Below, in pieces: positions 51,816-62,092 of a DNA stretch of 64,000 nt. The notes under the pieces are model-generated. The model searched no databases and was not told where the DNA came from. It worked only from the letters and a program-made list of their open reading frames with translations. The translations under genes were made by a program, and so were the position numbers. Origin of the DNA: Dyadobacter tibetensis Y620-1. GTDB lineage: Bacteria; Bacteroidota; Bacteroidia; Cytophagales; Spirosomataceae. How positions within the stretch are numbered: the stretch's first letter is position 1; each line of letters begins with the position of its first letter. The stretch is from positions 868,001 through 932,000 of the forward strand of contig NZ_AZQN01000003.1 of NCBI RefSeq assembly GCF_000566685.1. The letters run 5' to 3'.

Positions 51816-53507
51816 ATGTTATTAGAGTTGAATCGATTGAAGCAGAATATGGCTCAATCCTCTGCCGACAATGGGGCAGGTCTGCCCAAGTTTGGCTGGT
51901 TATTATTGGTTTCTATTCTACTCAATATTCCCGCTCTGTGGTTGCCCATTATCGAGCCAGACGGTGCGCTTTATGCAACCATCGCCAAGAAGATGGTCCT
52001 GGATGGAGACTGGCTTAATATGTATGGAAATGGAAGTGACTGGTTGGATAAACCCCATTTTCCTTTTTGGGTCACCGCATTAAGCTACTCCATCTTCGGT
52101 ATTAATAGTTTTGCCTACAAGCTGCCTGCATTTATATTCTGGCTTCTAGGTCTGCGCTATACCTACCTTACCGGGCGATTGCTCTACAGTCGTATTGTTG
52201 CCCAAGCTGCCGTCCTGATTCAGGCAACAGCATTACATACCACCCTAGCCAATTTTGACGTACGCGCCGAGCCCTATCTGACTACGTGTATTATTGCAGC
52301 CATATATCATATGTTGATGATGGACCACCAATTTAATTGGCGGCAACTTTTCTGGGCAGCGGCCTTTACGGCCATGGCCATGATGACCAAGGGCCTTTTC
52401 GTCCTGATTAGTATTGGAGCAGGCTGGGGCATTTATTGGATGGTTACCAGACAATGGAAGGCGCTTGTAGACTGGCGCTGGTGGGCCTGGCTCGTTCTTA
52501 GTTTCGTACTAATAGGTCCCGAGCTTTTCGCACTTTATCAACAGTTTGACCTCCACCCCGAAAAAGTTGTGTTTGGTAGGAATAACGTTTCTGGCATCCG
52601 TTTTTTCTTTTGGGACAGTCAGTTTGGACGATTCTTTAATACGGGGCCTATCAAGGGATCGGGCGACCCTACCTTCTTTGTTCATACCACTCTATGGGCC
52701 TTTTTGCCATGGACTGTGGGCCTTCTGGTATCCCTGTTTTATGGTTTGCGAAGCGCATTGCGGGAGGAGCCACTTCGTTGGGTGATTATAGGAAGCGCAG
52801 CCATCACCTTTCTGTTATTTTCTCTTTCTAAGTTTCAGCTTCCACATTATATCATCATCAGTTTTCCTTATTTCGCTCTGATGACAGCCTATGCCTTGGA
52901 CCGGCTTGCCAGGAATGGGAAGATCCGGCCCGTCCTGAATATTCAGAAGGGTATGGTCATTATTATTGCTCTTTTATTCATAGGCCTAACCTACTTTGCC
53001 AACCTGCCCCATTGGCCATTATTGCTGGGTTTGATATTGCTCTCCATTACAGGCGTATTTGTCTGGGATCATGAAGACCTCCTTGCCAACAGTCTTATGA
53101 AAGGAGTTGCAACTTTTGTATTAATTAGTGGATTCCTTTTCTTAACCTTTTATCCCTTTCTTTTTCAATATCAATCGGGGAGTGAGGCGGTCAAGGCGAT
53201 TCCAGACGACGCAAAGCACTTACCAATAGGTTCCTATCATAGCTTTTCCTACGCTTTCGAATTTTATGCAACCGGGGAAGTAGAGTTATTAAATAATGAA
53301 AAGGAACTGGATAGGTTTATCCGCCAAAAACCAGTCATACTATATACCCGTGCAGACATAGCCGATAGTCTGGTTGCCGAAGGTTGGAATGCCAAACTCC
53401 TTACCGACACCCAACATTTTCATATCACCCGCTTGAAAGGAAATTTTCTAAATAAAAATACCAGAGCTGCAAGTCTGGAAGACCGACGGCTCCTGCTGAT
53501 TGAATAA
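51816..53507 (+). CDS. Glycosyltransferase family 39/83-type membrane protein (ArnT/PMT-like)
   Basis: The 563-residue integral membrane protein has an acidic motif after the first helix (LPIIEPDGALYATIAKKM near 42) and DKPHFPFWVTALSY near 78, the usual donor-binding loops of polyprenyl-phosphate-sugar transferases. About 11-12 hydrophobic segments follow (LNIPALWLP, LFWAAAFTAMAMMTKGLFVL, WRWWAWLVLSFVLIGPELFA and others), then an extracytoplasmic C-terminal part. It would transfer a sugar from a lipid carrier to lipid A, protein or another glycolipid. No lipid-A modification genes are adjacent. It is convergent with the sulfatases, with a 7-base gap. Confidence 0.85.
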   Translation: MLLELNRLKQNMAQSSADNGAGLPKFGWLLLVSILLNIPALWLPIIEPDGALYATIAKKMVLDGDWLNMYGNGSDWLDKPHFPFWVTALSYSIFGINSFAYKLPAFIFWLLGLRYTYLTGRLLYSRIVAQAAVLIQATALHTTLANFDVRAEPYLTTCIIAAIYHMLMMDHQFNWRQLFWAAAFTAMAMMTKGLFVLISIGAGWGIYWMVTRQWKALVDWRWWAWLVLSFVLIGPELFALYQQFDLHPEKVVFGRNNVSGIRFFFWDSQFGRFFNTGPIKGSGDPTFFVHTTLWAFLPWTVGLLVSLFYGLRSALREEPLRWVIIGSAAITFLLFSLSKFQLPHYIIISFPYFALMTAYALDRLARNGKIRPVLNIQKGMVIIIALLFIGLTYFANLPHWPLLLGLILLSITGVFVWDHEDLLANSLMKGVATFVLISGFLFLTFYPFLFQYQSGSEAVKAIPDDAKHLPIGSYHSFSYAFEFYATGEVELLNNEKELDRFIRQKPVILYTRADIADSLVAEGWNAKLLTDTQHFHITRLKGNFLNKNTRAASLEDRRLLLIE

Positions 53508-53514
53508 CGCAGGT

Positions 53515-55443
53515 TTACTCTTTGAAATCGGGATTATTAGCAACCAACCCTAGGCTACCTAATACATCCATACAAGCGGCTTTAACCTCATAATTGCCAG
53601 CTTGTGCCGACTTAGGCATGGCCGAGAGGCTTGCGTGCTTAGCCTTGACCGTTTCCACGAATGGTCGGCGATTGTTCAGATATAAGAGTTCGTTTATGGC
53701 CATGAGTGCCAGCTCACGTTGTTCAGAAAGGCAAAGTAACTTCAAAGTTTTCTCAGCCTCGTCCTCCTTAAAATGATCGAAACATAGGGCAGAAATTAGG
53801 GCTTGAACGGGAGGGTATTCGTCTTGTATGGCCGCTATCAGCTCTTTTTGGTAGGATCTAAGCGTTGCTGCCGTCTGGGACCGTAGCCCCACAGCCGCCC
53901 AATAACGAACTATTTTATTTTTGTCCTTGAGAAGAGCGATTTGCTTTTTCGCCGCTTTTGCATTGCGGATACCCGACCAGGATGCTGCCGCATAGATTTC
54001 TTTGAAGGGATAACGACTTTCCTCCTGTCGGAATTCATAAGGGCTGGTTTGTTCCGATATTTTGGCAATTTCGTATTCGGGTAAAAATAATACGTCTCTG
54101 GACCGGGTCAACTCCTGACCTAGCTGCGTTTTGAGCCGTCGTGCTTTGGATTCTAAGGCAGGGTCATCCATAAGGTTTTTTGTTTCCCAAAGATCATTTT
54201 GGATGTCATACAGGGATTCGGCAGGGCGCGGAGTGAATAGCTGCGTTTGGAGTGGATTCAATTTTCCAGAGGCAAGGTCTTGTCGCATTTGCTGCTTGAT
54301 ATCTCCGATTTCCATATACCGAATGTAACGTGCCTCGGGCATATAAGGCATATAGTTGCGGGAATAAATATAACGTCCATCGGTTAGGGTACGCACCATA
54401 TCGATTCCATTATCTGAGCGGTCCGACGACAAAATTAAATGGTCAGGAGTTGGCTTCCTCTGGGCTCCCAGTATGGCTCTTCCCGTCATATGCGCGGGGG
54501 CTATGCCACCTGCTATGCTGATCAGGGTAGGGGCCAGGTCGGTGAAGTCTACAAGTTCTTCGGTGATAATCCCCTGTTTTCCCCAAGGGTTCAAATGGGC
54601 GTACATGGGGGGTATCCAAAGTACGAAAGGCACCCGGTATCCGAGATTAATCCCGTTGGTTTTCCCGCGTGGGATGCCTTCACCATGGTCCGCGAAAAAG
54701 AAAATGATGGTGCTGTCACGGAGGTTGTCTTGCTCAAGACGGTCCAGAATAGCAGCGATTTTGTTATCGGTCAAATGGATGGCATTGTATACCCGAGCCA
54801 TCTGTTTACGCATTTCGGGGCTATCCTTATAGAAGGGAGGCATTTTGAAATCCTTTTCTCCTATATGTTCCTCCTTGGGCATTTGGTCTAAAACCTCTTT
54901 TACGTATTGCGGATAACTATCGGTCATGGTACGTGACTGATGGGAGTCCATGATGTTGAATACGGCAAAGAAGGGCTGCCCCGGGCTTCGTTTCCACCAG
55001 CCAGCCTGATTGGAGCTTTCGTCCCAGGCCTGCTCAATAAAGGATTTTGGGTCTTTTACGTTATAATCAGTCTTACTATTATTACTGGTATAGTATCCCT
55101 TTTCTTTTAGATAATAGGGGAAGCCATGAATGTAAGCAGGAACGGGGTAGCTGCTGCGGTGGTTTCCAGTTCCAGCCTCGTAGGTTTTTACGCCGGTGAT
55201 CAGGGCTGTGCGGCTTGGTGAGCATACGGTACCCGTAGAAAAGGCATTGGTAAAGCGTATTCCCTCTTTGGCAAGCCGATCGATGGTGGGTGTTCGCGCA
55301 TCTTTATTGCCGTAGCAACCGATAAACTGCGGGGAAGTATCTTCAATTGTAATCCAGAGTATATTTGGTTTCTGCTGCGCCTTGGCCGAAATGACGGCCG
55401 ATACACAGCAGAAAAACAGAATACTAACGCCTAATATTTTCAT
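53515..55443 (-). CDS. Sulfatase (C-type, heparan-N-sulfatase-like) with HEAT-like C-terminal repeats
   Basis: I start at the ATG at 55441-55443 (642 residues), four bases after the upstream sulfatase stop; an in-frame ATG at 55467 would overlap that gene by 20 bases. A signal peptide (MKILGVSILFFCCVSAVISA) leads into the sulfatase fold. Metal-site Asp is in ITIEDTSPQFIG and the formylglycine signature is CSPSR near residue 74 (STGTVCSPSRTALITG). After ~residue 450, helical repeats appear (IVRYWAAVGLRSQTAATLRS, YPPVQALISALC). It needs Cys-to-formylglycine maturation by a separate enzyme not seen here. It is the last gene of the sulfatase locus. Confidence 0.92.
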   Translation of the reverse strand: MKILGVSILFFCCVSAVISAKAQQKPNILWITIEDTSPQFIGCYGNKDARTPTIDRLAKEGIRFTNAFSTGTVCSPSRTALITGVKTYEAGTGNHRSSYPVPAYIHGFPYYLKEKGYYTSNNSKTDYNVKDPKSFIEQAWDESSNQAGWWKRSPGQPFFAVFNIMDSHQSRTMTDSYPQYVKEVLDQMPKEEHIGEKDFKMPPFYKDSPEMRKQMARVYNAIHLTDNKIAAILDRLEQDNLRDSTIIFFFADHGEGIPRGKTNGINLGYRVPFVLWIPPMYAHLNPWGKQGIITEELVDFTDLAPTLISIAGGIAPAHMTGRAILGAQRKPTPDHLILSSDRSDNGIDMVRTLTDGRYIYSRNYMPYMPEARYIRYMEIGDIKQQMRQDLASGKLNPLQTQLFTPRPAESLYDIQNDLWETKNLMDDPALESKARRLKTQLGQELTRSRDVLFLPEYEIAKISEQTSPYEFRQEESRYPFKEIYAAASWSGIRNAKAAKKQIALLKDKNKIVRYWAAVGLRSQTAATLRSYQKELIAAIQDEYPPVQALISALCFDHFKEDEAEKTLKLLCLSEQRELALMAINELLYLNNRRPFVETVKAKHASLSAMPKSAQAGNYEVKAACMDVLGSLGLVANNPDFKE

Positions 55444-55447
55444 GCAA

Positions 55448-57040
55448 TTATTCCTCAATTTTCTCAAAATCAGATTTATTTACCCATCCTGCCTTCAACT
55501 TTTCTCCCTCCATGTAGCGTTCATAGAAATTTTTTGAGCTGGCTTCAGAATAAGGGTAGTTATCGAAGATATCTCCTTTCCCAAACATTCGGGGATCCTG
55601 TTGTTTTTTTAGCTCTTCCTCTAATTGCTTCTTTAAGGCGGCTTTTATTTTTTTATACTCTGGTAGGGAGGCTAAGTTTTTTATCCCATCGGGATCCAGA
55701 TCGTAGCGGTAGAGTTCTTCGCCCCCTTTCTTTCCGAAGGAATAGTTCCAATAAGTAGGATTGCTTCCATTGCGTCGTGCATTCAGTACCTCGGTTTTGG
55801 TAGGGCTGCCATCGGTATCCAGATATCCCGTTTCTGGATTCCCTCCGGGCCATCTTTCCGGGTGGTAATTGATGGTGTAGATAAAGTTATTCTTAATGAT
55901 GCCCCTTACCGGATAGCCGTGGTCATGAGGGCGGCCCACATCTGTTCTTTCTTTGCCTACCAGCATATGGTCGCGGCCCAAACCTGTCTTACCCGATTTG
56001 CTGGAGCGTAGCAGTGGGAGGAGCGATTTGCCTTCTACTGCTTGCATTGTACTTTTTGCATGGCTCACACCTGCCGCCTCCAGAATGGTAGGAGCGAAGT
56101 CATTAAAACTTACGAAATCTTCAATTTTACGGCCTTTATGTTCTATCCCCTTAGGCCACATGATAGCCAGAGGTAGGTGGTTATCATATTCGTAGACGTG
56201 GCCTTTTACCCGTGGGAAAGGCATGCCATTGTCGGAGGTGACAATAACGATGGTGTTTTCCAATTCTCCCCTTTCTTTTAAAACGGCAAGGATTCTTCCC
56301 AAATTTTGATCGAAATATTCAACCTCAAAGGCATAGTCGAGCATATCGTTTCTCACGGTTTCATTGTCGGGCCAGTAGGCGGGAACACGGTCAATGTCCG
56401 AAAGCTTTTTATTACTCTTGGCGAGTCCGGAACCTTGGGCATAGGCTCTGTGGGGCTCGTGGCCACCATACCAAAAACAGAACGGTTTACTGCCATTACG
56501 TTGATCGAGAAAGTCTTCAAAGTTAGCGGCATAATCGGTGGTGGATATTGACTCAGTTGGTGCCGTTAGTTTTTTATTCTGGTAGGCTTTACCAGTCAGC
56601 AATCTCGGCTTTCCGTCTTTGGTACCCGGATTCCCTGGCGACCAGCCTTTACCGGTGTAGCCCACCTCATAACCATTATGACTTAGGGCCTCTACCCAAG
56701 TTGTAAATTTGGCGGGGAAAAATGGCACATGATTAGCAGCCTCTTCCAGCTGCCAAGGATTGCGACCAGTAAGGATGCACGAGCGTGAAGGGGCGCATTT
56801 GGCATTGGGGGTATAAGCATTCAAAAACAAGACACCCTCCGCAGCCACCTCATCGAAGGCAGGTGTATGCACCCATTTAGTAAGGCCATAAGCACTCATA
56901 TGTTGGTAAGAGGCATCGTCGGCAATACAAAATAATATGTTTGGTTGATTGCTGACATTTTGTCCCACGGTATCAACGGAGATTGCTAATAAGGGTAATA
57001 GCTCCAGCAGAAAGAAGAGGTATTTAAGAGTAGAATTCAT
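55448..57040 (-). CDS. Sulfatase (C-type, sulfamidase-like)
   Basis: The 530-residue exported protein has a hydrophobic signal (LKYLFFLLELLPLLAIS). The sulfatase domain starts NILFCIADDASYQHMSAYG with metal-binding Asp-Asp, followed by CAPSRSCILTGRNPWQ (Cys82 becomes formylglycine) and IVIVTSDNGMPFPRVKGHVY with further metal ligands. The pattern is close to heparan N-sulfatase, but substrate type cannot be fixed from motifs. Release of sulfate from a glycan or small sulfate ester in the periplasm is expected. It is 101 bases downstream of SusD and 4 bases before the second sulfatase. Confidence 0.92.
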   Translation of the reverse strand: MNSTLKYLFFLLELLPLLAISVDTVGQNVSNQPNILFCIADDASYQHMSAYGLTKWVHTPAFDEVAAEGVLFLNAYTPNAKCAPSRSCILTGRNPWQLEEAANHVPFFPAKFTTWVEALSHNGYEVGYTGKGWSPGNPGTKDGKPRLLTGKAYQNKKLTAPTESISTTDYAANFEDFLDQRNGSKPFCFWYGGHEPHRAYAQGSGLAKSNKKLSDIDRVPAYWPDNETVRNDMLDYAFEVEYFDQNLGRILAVLKERGELENTIVIVTSDNGMPFPRVKGHVYEYDNHLPLAIMWPKGIEHKGRKIEDFVSFNDFAPTILEAAGVSHAKSTMQAVEGKSLLPLLRSSKSGKTGLGRDHMLVGKERTDVGRPHDHGYPVRGIIKNNFIYTINYHPERWPGGNPETGYLDTDGSPTKTEVLNARRNGSNPTYWNYSFGKKGGEELYRYDLDPDGIKNLASLPEYKKIKAALKKQLEEELKKQQDPRMFGKGDIFDNYPYSEASSKNFYERYMEGEKLKAGWVNKSDFEKIEE

Positions 57041-57141
57041 ATTTGTTCGAGTAGAATAGCATTTTAAAATTCAGAATATTATTTGATATTTATGTCCCAT
57101 GAGGCTATCTGATTAAAGATCTTTCACTCAACCAAGTATTG

Positions 57142-58599
57142 TCAAGGGTTTTGTACGAGTTTTGGGTTTAAAACTAACTCTTGCTGGGGTATGAAATAAA
57201 TGACCCGTGGATCAGTTGGTTGGATGATTTGGGTATTCTGTCCACTTAAAAGGTGATATCCCGGGTAGTCTCGAACTAAAGGTAAATTATTGCGAAACAA
57301 GTCGAATTTGCGCTGGGATTCGAAGGCGAGTTCGAGCTGTCTTTCTTCAAGTACTACCTCCAATATTGACTTTTTACCATGTAGATTCCCGAGCGTGTAA
57401 AGGGAGGTTCCCGACAGGCCTGCACGGCTACGAATCCGGTTGACATCGGCAAGCGCTTCCGTGTCGTTGCCCAACTTTGCCTGAGCTTCTGCCCTGATCA
57501 GGAAGATATCGGCCAGTCTTAGGTAAATGGGCGAACTAAGCGTCTGGATTCCGTCCTGACCGGAGTATTTGTAAATAAAGTATTTTGGAATACCGTTTCT
57601 GGTGGCCAATACCTGATTGCCGTTGGAGTCTTTAATATAAAATGGAGCGAAAAAAGTGTTTCTTATGTCGTTGGGATATTGTCCGACTAGATTCCTGAAC
57701 GTTTGTGAAGCATACATTTCTCCCCATCCTAATCCTCCTGTGCCATCGTACATAGAACCTATAGCATTTTTGCCCAGATCATCAACCGGGGTATGTTTGA
57801 TGGCAAAAATGGTCTCATTATTGCTTTCGTTTGATTGAGAAAAGAACTTCTTGTAGGCATCAGAATCTACCAGAGCATAACGCCCACTCTCTATAACCTT
57901 GTTAGCATATTCAACTGCCTTTGCATTCTCTCCTTTAAATAGATAGACTCTGGAGAGCAAGGCATATGCCACTTCTTTGGAAGCATAGCTGCTGCTTTTA
58001 TTGACGGTCATTAAAGTTGCTGCCTGAAGTAGGTCCGTTATGATGAAGTCGTAGACTTCTTTTACCGTGCTGCGTTCAGGAAGATTATTGACATCGGTAT
58101 CCTTTCTGATCATTACACCCAGTCCGGTTCCCTCATTTTGAGTGTAGGGCCTGCCAAAGGTGTTTACGAGGTCGAAATGAGCCATTGCTCTTAAATACAG
58201 ATTTTCTCCCAGCAGTTGATCTAGGGCTGGAGAAGTTTGCGGAGCAATATTTTCAATTACCTTATTAGCTCCGTAAATAATCTCATAGGCTTTTCTCCAG
58301 AATCCGGACGTTTGAGTCATATCAACGATATGCCTGTAATTATATGCGAAAAAGAAGGTATTGCCAGTAGAGCCGCTAAGGGTTACATTATCACTTGCAT
58401 ATTCCGTAAGGAAATGATAGAAACTAGCGTATTCTACAGTTTTAAGCTGGCTATAATTTCCGGTGGTAGCCTCGGCTACTCCTTCTACAGAATTGAAAAG
58501 AGTTTGTGCTTCTTTTCCATTATATGGTTCCAGTCCAAGCTCGCAGGAAGATATCAGGCACGCCGTCCAAAGTAGCATGAGGGGTAATAAACGGTTCAT
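57142..58599 (-). CDS. SusD/RagB-family surface lipoprotein of the sulfatase locus
   Basis: The 485-residue lipoprotein has a lipobox at Cys19 (TACLISSC) followed by an acidic residue. SusD features include GVAEATTGNYSQLKTVEYA, the helix LGENLYLRAMAHFDLVNTFG, YALLSRVYLFKGENAKAVEY, LRLADIFLIRAEAQAKLGND, the helix LEVVLEERQLELAFESQRKF, and the ending YFIPQQELVLNPKLVQNP. It caps the SusC barrel encoded 19 bases upstream and binds the sulfated ligand. It is only distantly like the first SusD. Confidence 0.93.
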   Translation of the reverse strand: MNRLLPLMLLWTACLISSCELGLEPYNGKEAQTLFNSVEGVAEATTGNYSQLKTVEYASFYHFLTEYASDNVTLSGSTGNTFFFAYNYRHIVDMTQTSGFWRKAYEIIYGANKVIENIAPQTSPALDQLLGENLYLRAMAHFDLVNTFGRPYTQNEGTGLGVMIRKDTDVNNLPERSTVKEVYDFIITDLLQAATLMTVNKSSSYASKEVAYALLSRVYLFKGENAKAVEYANKVIESGRYALVDSDAYKKFFSQSNESNNETIFAIKHTPVDDLGKNAIGSMYDGTGGLGWGEMYASQTFRNLVGQYPNDIRNTFFAPFYIKDSNGNQVLATRNGIPKYFIYKYSGQDGIQTLSSPIYLRLADIFLIRAEAQAKLGNDTEALADVNRIRSRAGLSGTSLYTLGNLHGKKSILEVVLEERQLELAFESQRKFDLFRNNLPLVRDYPGYHLLSGQNTQIIQPTDPRVIYFIPQQELVLNPKLVQNP

Positions 58600-58618
58600 A
58601 ATGATAAGATGGTTTAGA

Positions 58619-61600
58619 TTACAGTCCTATATTGATTCCGAAAAGAATCTTCTTACTAATAAAATAATTGGTGAGATTTGCAGTAGGATTGTCGAGGGAT
58701 ACTTCTGGATCCATTCCCGAAAACTTGGTCCATGTAAGCAGATTATCTCCAGAGAGAAAGAAGTTAACACTCCTCATTTTAATCTTTTCAAGTATATTTC
58801 CTGGGATGTCATATCCCAATCGTACGTTTCGAAGTCGTATATAACTGCCATTTTCCAAGTAACGCGATGACATTTTGTTTGAATTGAGATTGCCTCCAAG
58901 CACCGCTCTGGGGTAATTGGCGATGTCACCAGGCTTCTCCCAGCGTACATCACCAGCCCGTAAGGCAATGCTATTCGTGGTAGGGAAGGCACCGTCGGCT
59001 CCCAAGTTTTCGCGAAGTGCATGATTGATTTGGTTTCCCTGTGTAAAGGTTAGGAAAATATCCAGATGCAATCCGTGATAAGAGAGGTTGTTAGCTAAGC
59101 CTCCGGTAAATTTAGGGAAGCTTGTTCCTACAATTTGCCTGGTAGCCAAATTATAATTGTTGGTAGCCTCTCTATTTTTTACACTGCCGTCCTCGTTATA
59201 GTCAACCATTTCCCATTGTGGGTCTCCTGTGGCGGGATCTACACCGAGCCATTTTCGCATAAACCAAGTACCCAGCGGTTGGCCTACAATCACCCTTCTA
59301 GTGCCCAAATCGATATCCTGCCCTTGGTAGAGGGCAACTACTCTGTTACGATTGAAACCAATATTAAAGCTTGAAGTCCAGGTAAAGCGGTCGTTTCGAA
59401 TATTGGAGGTATTGAGCTCCAGATCAAGCCCTTGGTTACGTATCTGTCCCACGTTTTGAATCTGAGTTTTAAAGCCAGTAGCAGAGGAAAGCGGAACGTC
59501 AAAGAGAAGATTTTTGGTGTCGCGCTGGTAAGCATCTATGGAAACTTCAATTTTATTGAATAGCCCCACATTCAATCCAATATTAGAAGTATATGCCTTT
59601 TCCCAAGTCAGATCTGGATTCTCCAGTCGTGCAGGAATGGCACCGGGTATGCCATTATATTGAGTAGAATAGCTATATAAAGCCCTACTGATGAAATCGG
59701 TTATATTGGCATTCCCGGTAGTACCATAGCTGGCGCGAAGCTTTAGTAAGGATAGATATGGGAGCTTCTTTATAAAATCCTCATTGGAAAGTATCCAAGA
59801 CCCTCCTATGGCCCAGAAATTTCCATACTGGTTATTCTGCCCGAACTTGGAAGAACCGTCCCGGCGTAAGGAGGCTGTTGCAAAATATTTGTTATCGTAA
59901 TTATAGTCTGCTTGGGTGAAGTAGGAGTTGAATGCGCTTCGGTACTTGGAACCCATAATGGCCACCGGTGTGGCCGAAACGTCCATCACGTGCAGGCCTA
60001 TGGGAACCCCACCTCCAATGCTGTTAGTGAAATCACCGTAATTGGTTTGGAATTCTACTCCTATAAGCCCGGAAATAACGTGTGAGCCCAAATTATGACT
60101 GGCTTTGATAAGATTGGAATTAAGCAGACTTTGATCATATAAGTTGTTATTTCTTAACAGCCCCTTTCGAATGCCTCCCGTGAGGGTTCTGGGATCGTCA
60201 TAGATTTCAGAACGCTGATTTTTAAGCCCAATCCTGTTAGTGCTGGAAAAGCTGAGCCAGTCGTTAAAGTCATAGCTCAGGACCATGTCTGCTTGAATAT
60301 CACTGGATCTGGATTTGCTATAATTGAACTGCATCGGGTAAAGAAAGTTGAAGCGATCCCGGCCCATCCAGTCAGATTCTGTTCCAATACGAATGCTGCC
60401 GTCTTCGTTATAAGGGCGGTCAGTAGGAAGATTATAATAGGTAGTGTAAGCACCGCCTCTGTCACCAGAATAGTCATAATTGGTATTATCCATACGACCG
60501 TTAATCCGTCCGGTAAGTCGCAGACGCTCCGTGATCCGATGGTCGAGATTCATTCGGACATTATATCTTTCGTAGGCTGAGGTCGTGATGGTCCCCTTTT
60601 CGTTATAATAATTACCACCAATATAAAATTTAGTTTTTTCCTCCCCTCCAGAAACCGAGATATCGTAGTTTTGGGTAAGCCCCTGACGATACACCAAATC
60701 ACTCCAATCGGTATCATAATTCAGTAAGTTGTCAGGGAAATTTAATTGAAGGTAATCCTCCAGACTTGCAGGGAGTTTTTTTGAACTTAGATATTCGGCA
60801 ATTTGTACTGGGCTCGGGTTAGGAACATTAGCTTCAAGTTCTTTGATATAACTATTTCTTTTTCCATTGTAGTCGTTTACATATAATGGTCGGGTATAGT
60901 CATAATATTCTTGAGAATTCATCATTCTGAATTTTCCTCTCGATATATTACTCACTCCGATTGAGCTATTTATTTGAACATTGGTTTTTCCGGATTTACC
61001 ACTCTTAGTGGTAATGACGATGACACCATTGGCGGCCCGAGATCCATAAAGTCCCGTGGCTGCGGCATCTTTCAGTACCGTTACCGACTCGATGTCACTA
61101 GGATTTGCCGTGCCTCCTATAACGCCGTCTACAACATAAAGTGGGCTAGCTCCAGCAGTGATGGTTCCAGTACCTCGAATTCGAATGGCAGGATCTGTAC
61201 CAGGTTGGCCAGTACCTGAGGAAATCATAAGTCCTGACGCTTTACCCTGTAACAAGTTGCCCAGACTAGGGCTAGTAACCCCTGCGAGCTTTTCAGCATT
61301 TACAACCGAGACGGAACTGGATAATTGTGTCTGATTTTTGGAGCTATAGCCAATCACTACAATTTCCTCCAATGCTTTGTTGTCCGTCTTCAAACGGAGG
61401 GTGAGTCTGGTGGAGTTTCCGACAGTAACTTCCTGAGACGAATATCCAACATAACTGAAAACCAAGATATCAGAGGAACTCGTGACATCTATACTGAAAT
61501 CGCCATTGATATCTGTAGTAGTACCCGTTTGAGTCCCTTTGATTACCACGCTTACGCCAGGTAGTGCCTGGCGATTTTCCATATCACTAACATTTCCTGT

Positions 61601-62056
61601 TACCGTAATATCATCGGCTCCTCTCTTAGGTCGGTCTACTTGTTCTCCTGACTCTTTTTTTTCGGTTGAATTTGACTTGCCAGAATTCTGACTAGTCTCA
61701 TTGGTCTTCGATTCCGTAATCATATAACTCCCACCCTGTTCCATCCTTTGGTAATTAAGATTCAAGGGGAGAAGTAGTTGATCCAGATTGCTCTCTAAGG
61801 ACTTCTTTGGGTTTATTGCCGATGCCGGAACTTTATAGGTATCAAGACCTTTTCCGAAAAATAACAGGTCGATACCATATTGCTTTTTGAGAAGAAGGAG
61901 TGCTTCTTTGAGCTTGATTGTTTTTACTTGTGCTATGCCTGAGGAGTTTGTTCTGACTTTTACTCCTGATGTTTGAGCTAATAGCTGAGCTTGGGTAGGG
62001 CATAGTGCGCCTGTGAGATGCCCCGCCAAAAGCATCACAAATAATGTTGTTCTCAT
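58619..62056 (-). CDS. SusC/RagA-family TonB-linked transporter with N-terminal STN domain
   Basis: The 1145-residue outer-membrane transporter has a signal peptide (MRTTLFVMLLAGHLTGALCP), then an STN domain at ~40-115 (TIKLKEALLLLKKQYGIDLL, LLPLNLNYQRMEQGGSYMIT), a linker, a carboxypeptidase-like domain (VTGNVSDMENRQALPGVSVV), the TonB box region EEIVVIGYSSKNQTQLSSSV near 228, and the plug (IRIRGTGTITAGASPLYVVD). The barrel ends KKILFGINIGL. The STN domain contacts the FecR anti-sigma factor in FecA-type signalling; here FecR and the ECF sigma gene lie directly upstream. It imports and senses the substrate of the locus. Confidence 0.94.
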   Translation of the reverse strand: MRTTLFVMLLAGHLTGALCPTQAQLLAQTSGVKVRTNSSGIAQVKTIKLKEALLLLKKQYGIDLLFFGKGLDTYKVPASAINPKKSLESNLDQLLLPLNLNYQRMEQGGSYMITESKTNETSQNSGKSNSTEKKESGEQVDRPKRGADDITVTGNVSDMENRQALPGVSVVIKGTQTGTTTDINGDFSIDVTSSSDILVFSYVGYSSQEVTVGNSTRLTLRLKTDNKALEEIVVIGYSSKNQTQLSSSVSVVNAEKLAGVTSPSLGNLLQGKASGLMISSGTGQPGTDPAIRIRGTGTITAGASPLYVVDGVIGGTANPSDIESVTVLKDAAATGLYGSRAANGVIVITTKSGKSGKTNVQINSSIGVSNISRGKFRMMNSQEYYDYTRPLYVNDYNGKRNSYIKELEANVPNPSPVQIAEYLSSKKLPASLEDYLQLNFPDNLLNYDTDWSDLVYRQGLTQNYDISVSGGEEKTKFYIGGNYYNEKGTITTSAYERYNVRMNLDHRITERLRLTGRINGRMDNTNYDYSGDRGGAYTTYYNLPTDRPYNEDGSIRIGTESDWMGRDRFNFLYPMQFNYSKSRSSDIQADMVLSYDFNDWLSFSSTNRIGLKNQRSEIYDDPRTLTGGIRKGLLRNNNLYDQSLLNSNLIKASHNLGSHVISGLIGVEFQTNYGDFTNSIGGGVPIGLHVMDVSATPVAIMGSKYRSAFNSYFTQADYNYDNKYFATASLRRDGSSKFGQNNQYGNFWAIGGSWILSNEDFIKKLPYLSLLKLRASYGTTGNANITDFISRALYSYSTQYNGIPGAIPARLENPDLTWEKAYTSNIGLNVGLFNKIEVSIDAYQRDTKNLLFDVPLSSATGFKTQIQNVGQIRNQGLDLELNTSNIRNDRFTWTSSFNIGFNRNRVVALYQGQDIDLGTRRVIVGQPLGTWFMRKWLGVDPATGDPQWEMVDYNEDGSVKNREATNNYNLATRQIVGTSFPKFTGGLANNLSYHGLHLDIFLTFTQGNQINHALRENLGADGAFPTTNSIALRAGDVRWEKPGDIANYPRAVLGGNLNSNKMSSRYLENGSYIRLRNVRLGYDIPGNILEKIKMRSVNFFLSGDNLLTWTKFSGMDPEVSLDNPTANLTNYFISKKILFGINIGL

Positions 62057-62092
62057 TGAGTTAAAGGCTTAGAGTGGAAAAATAAAAAGGGA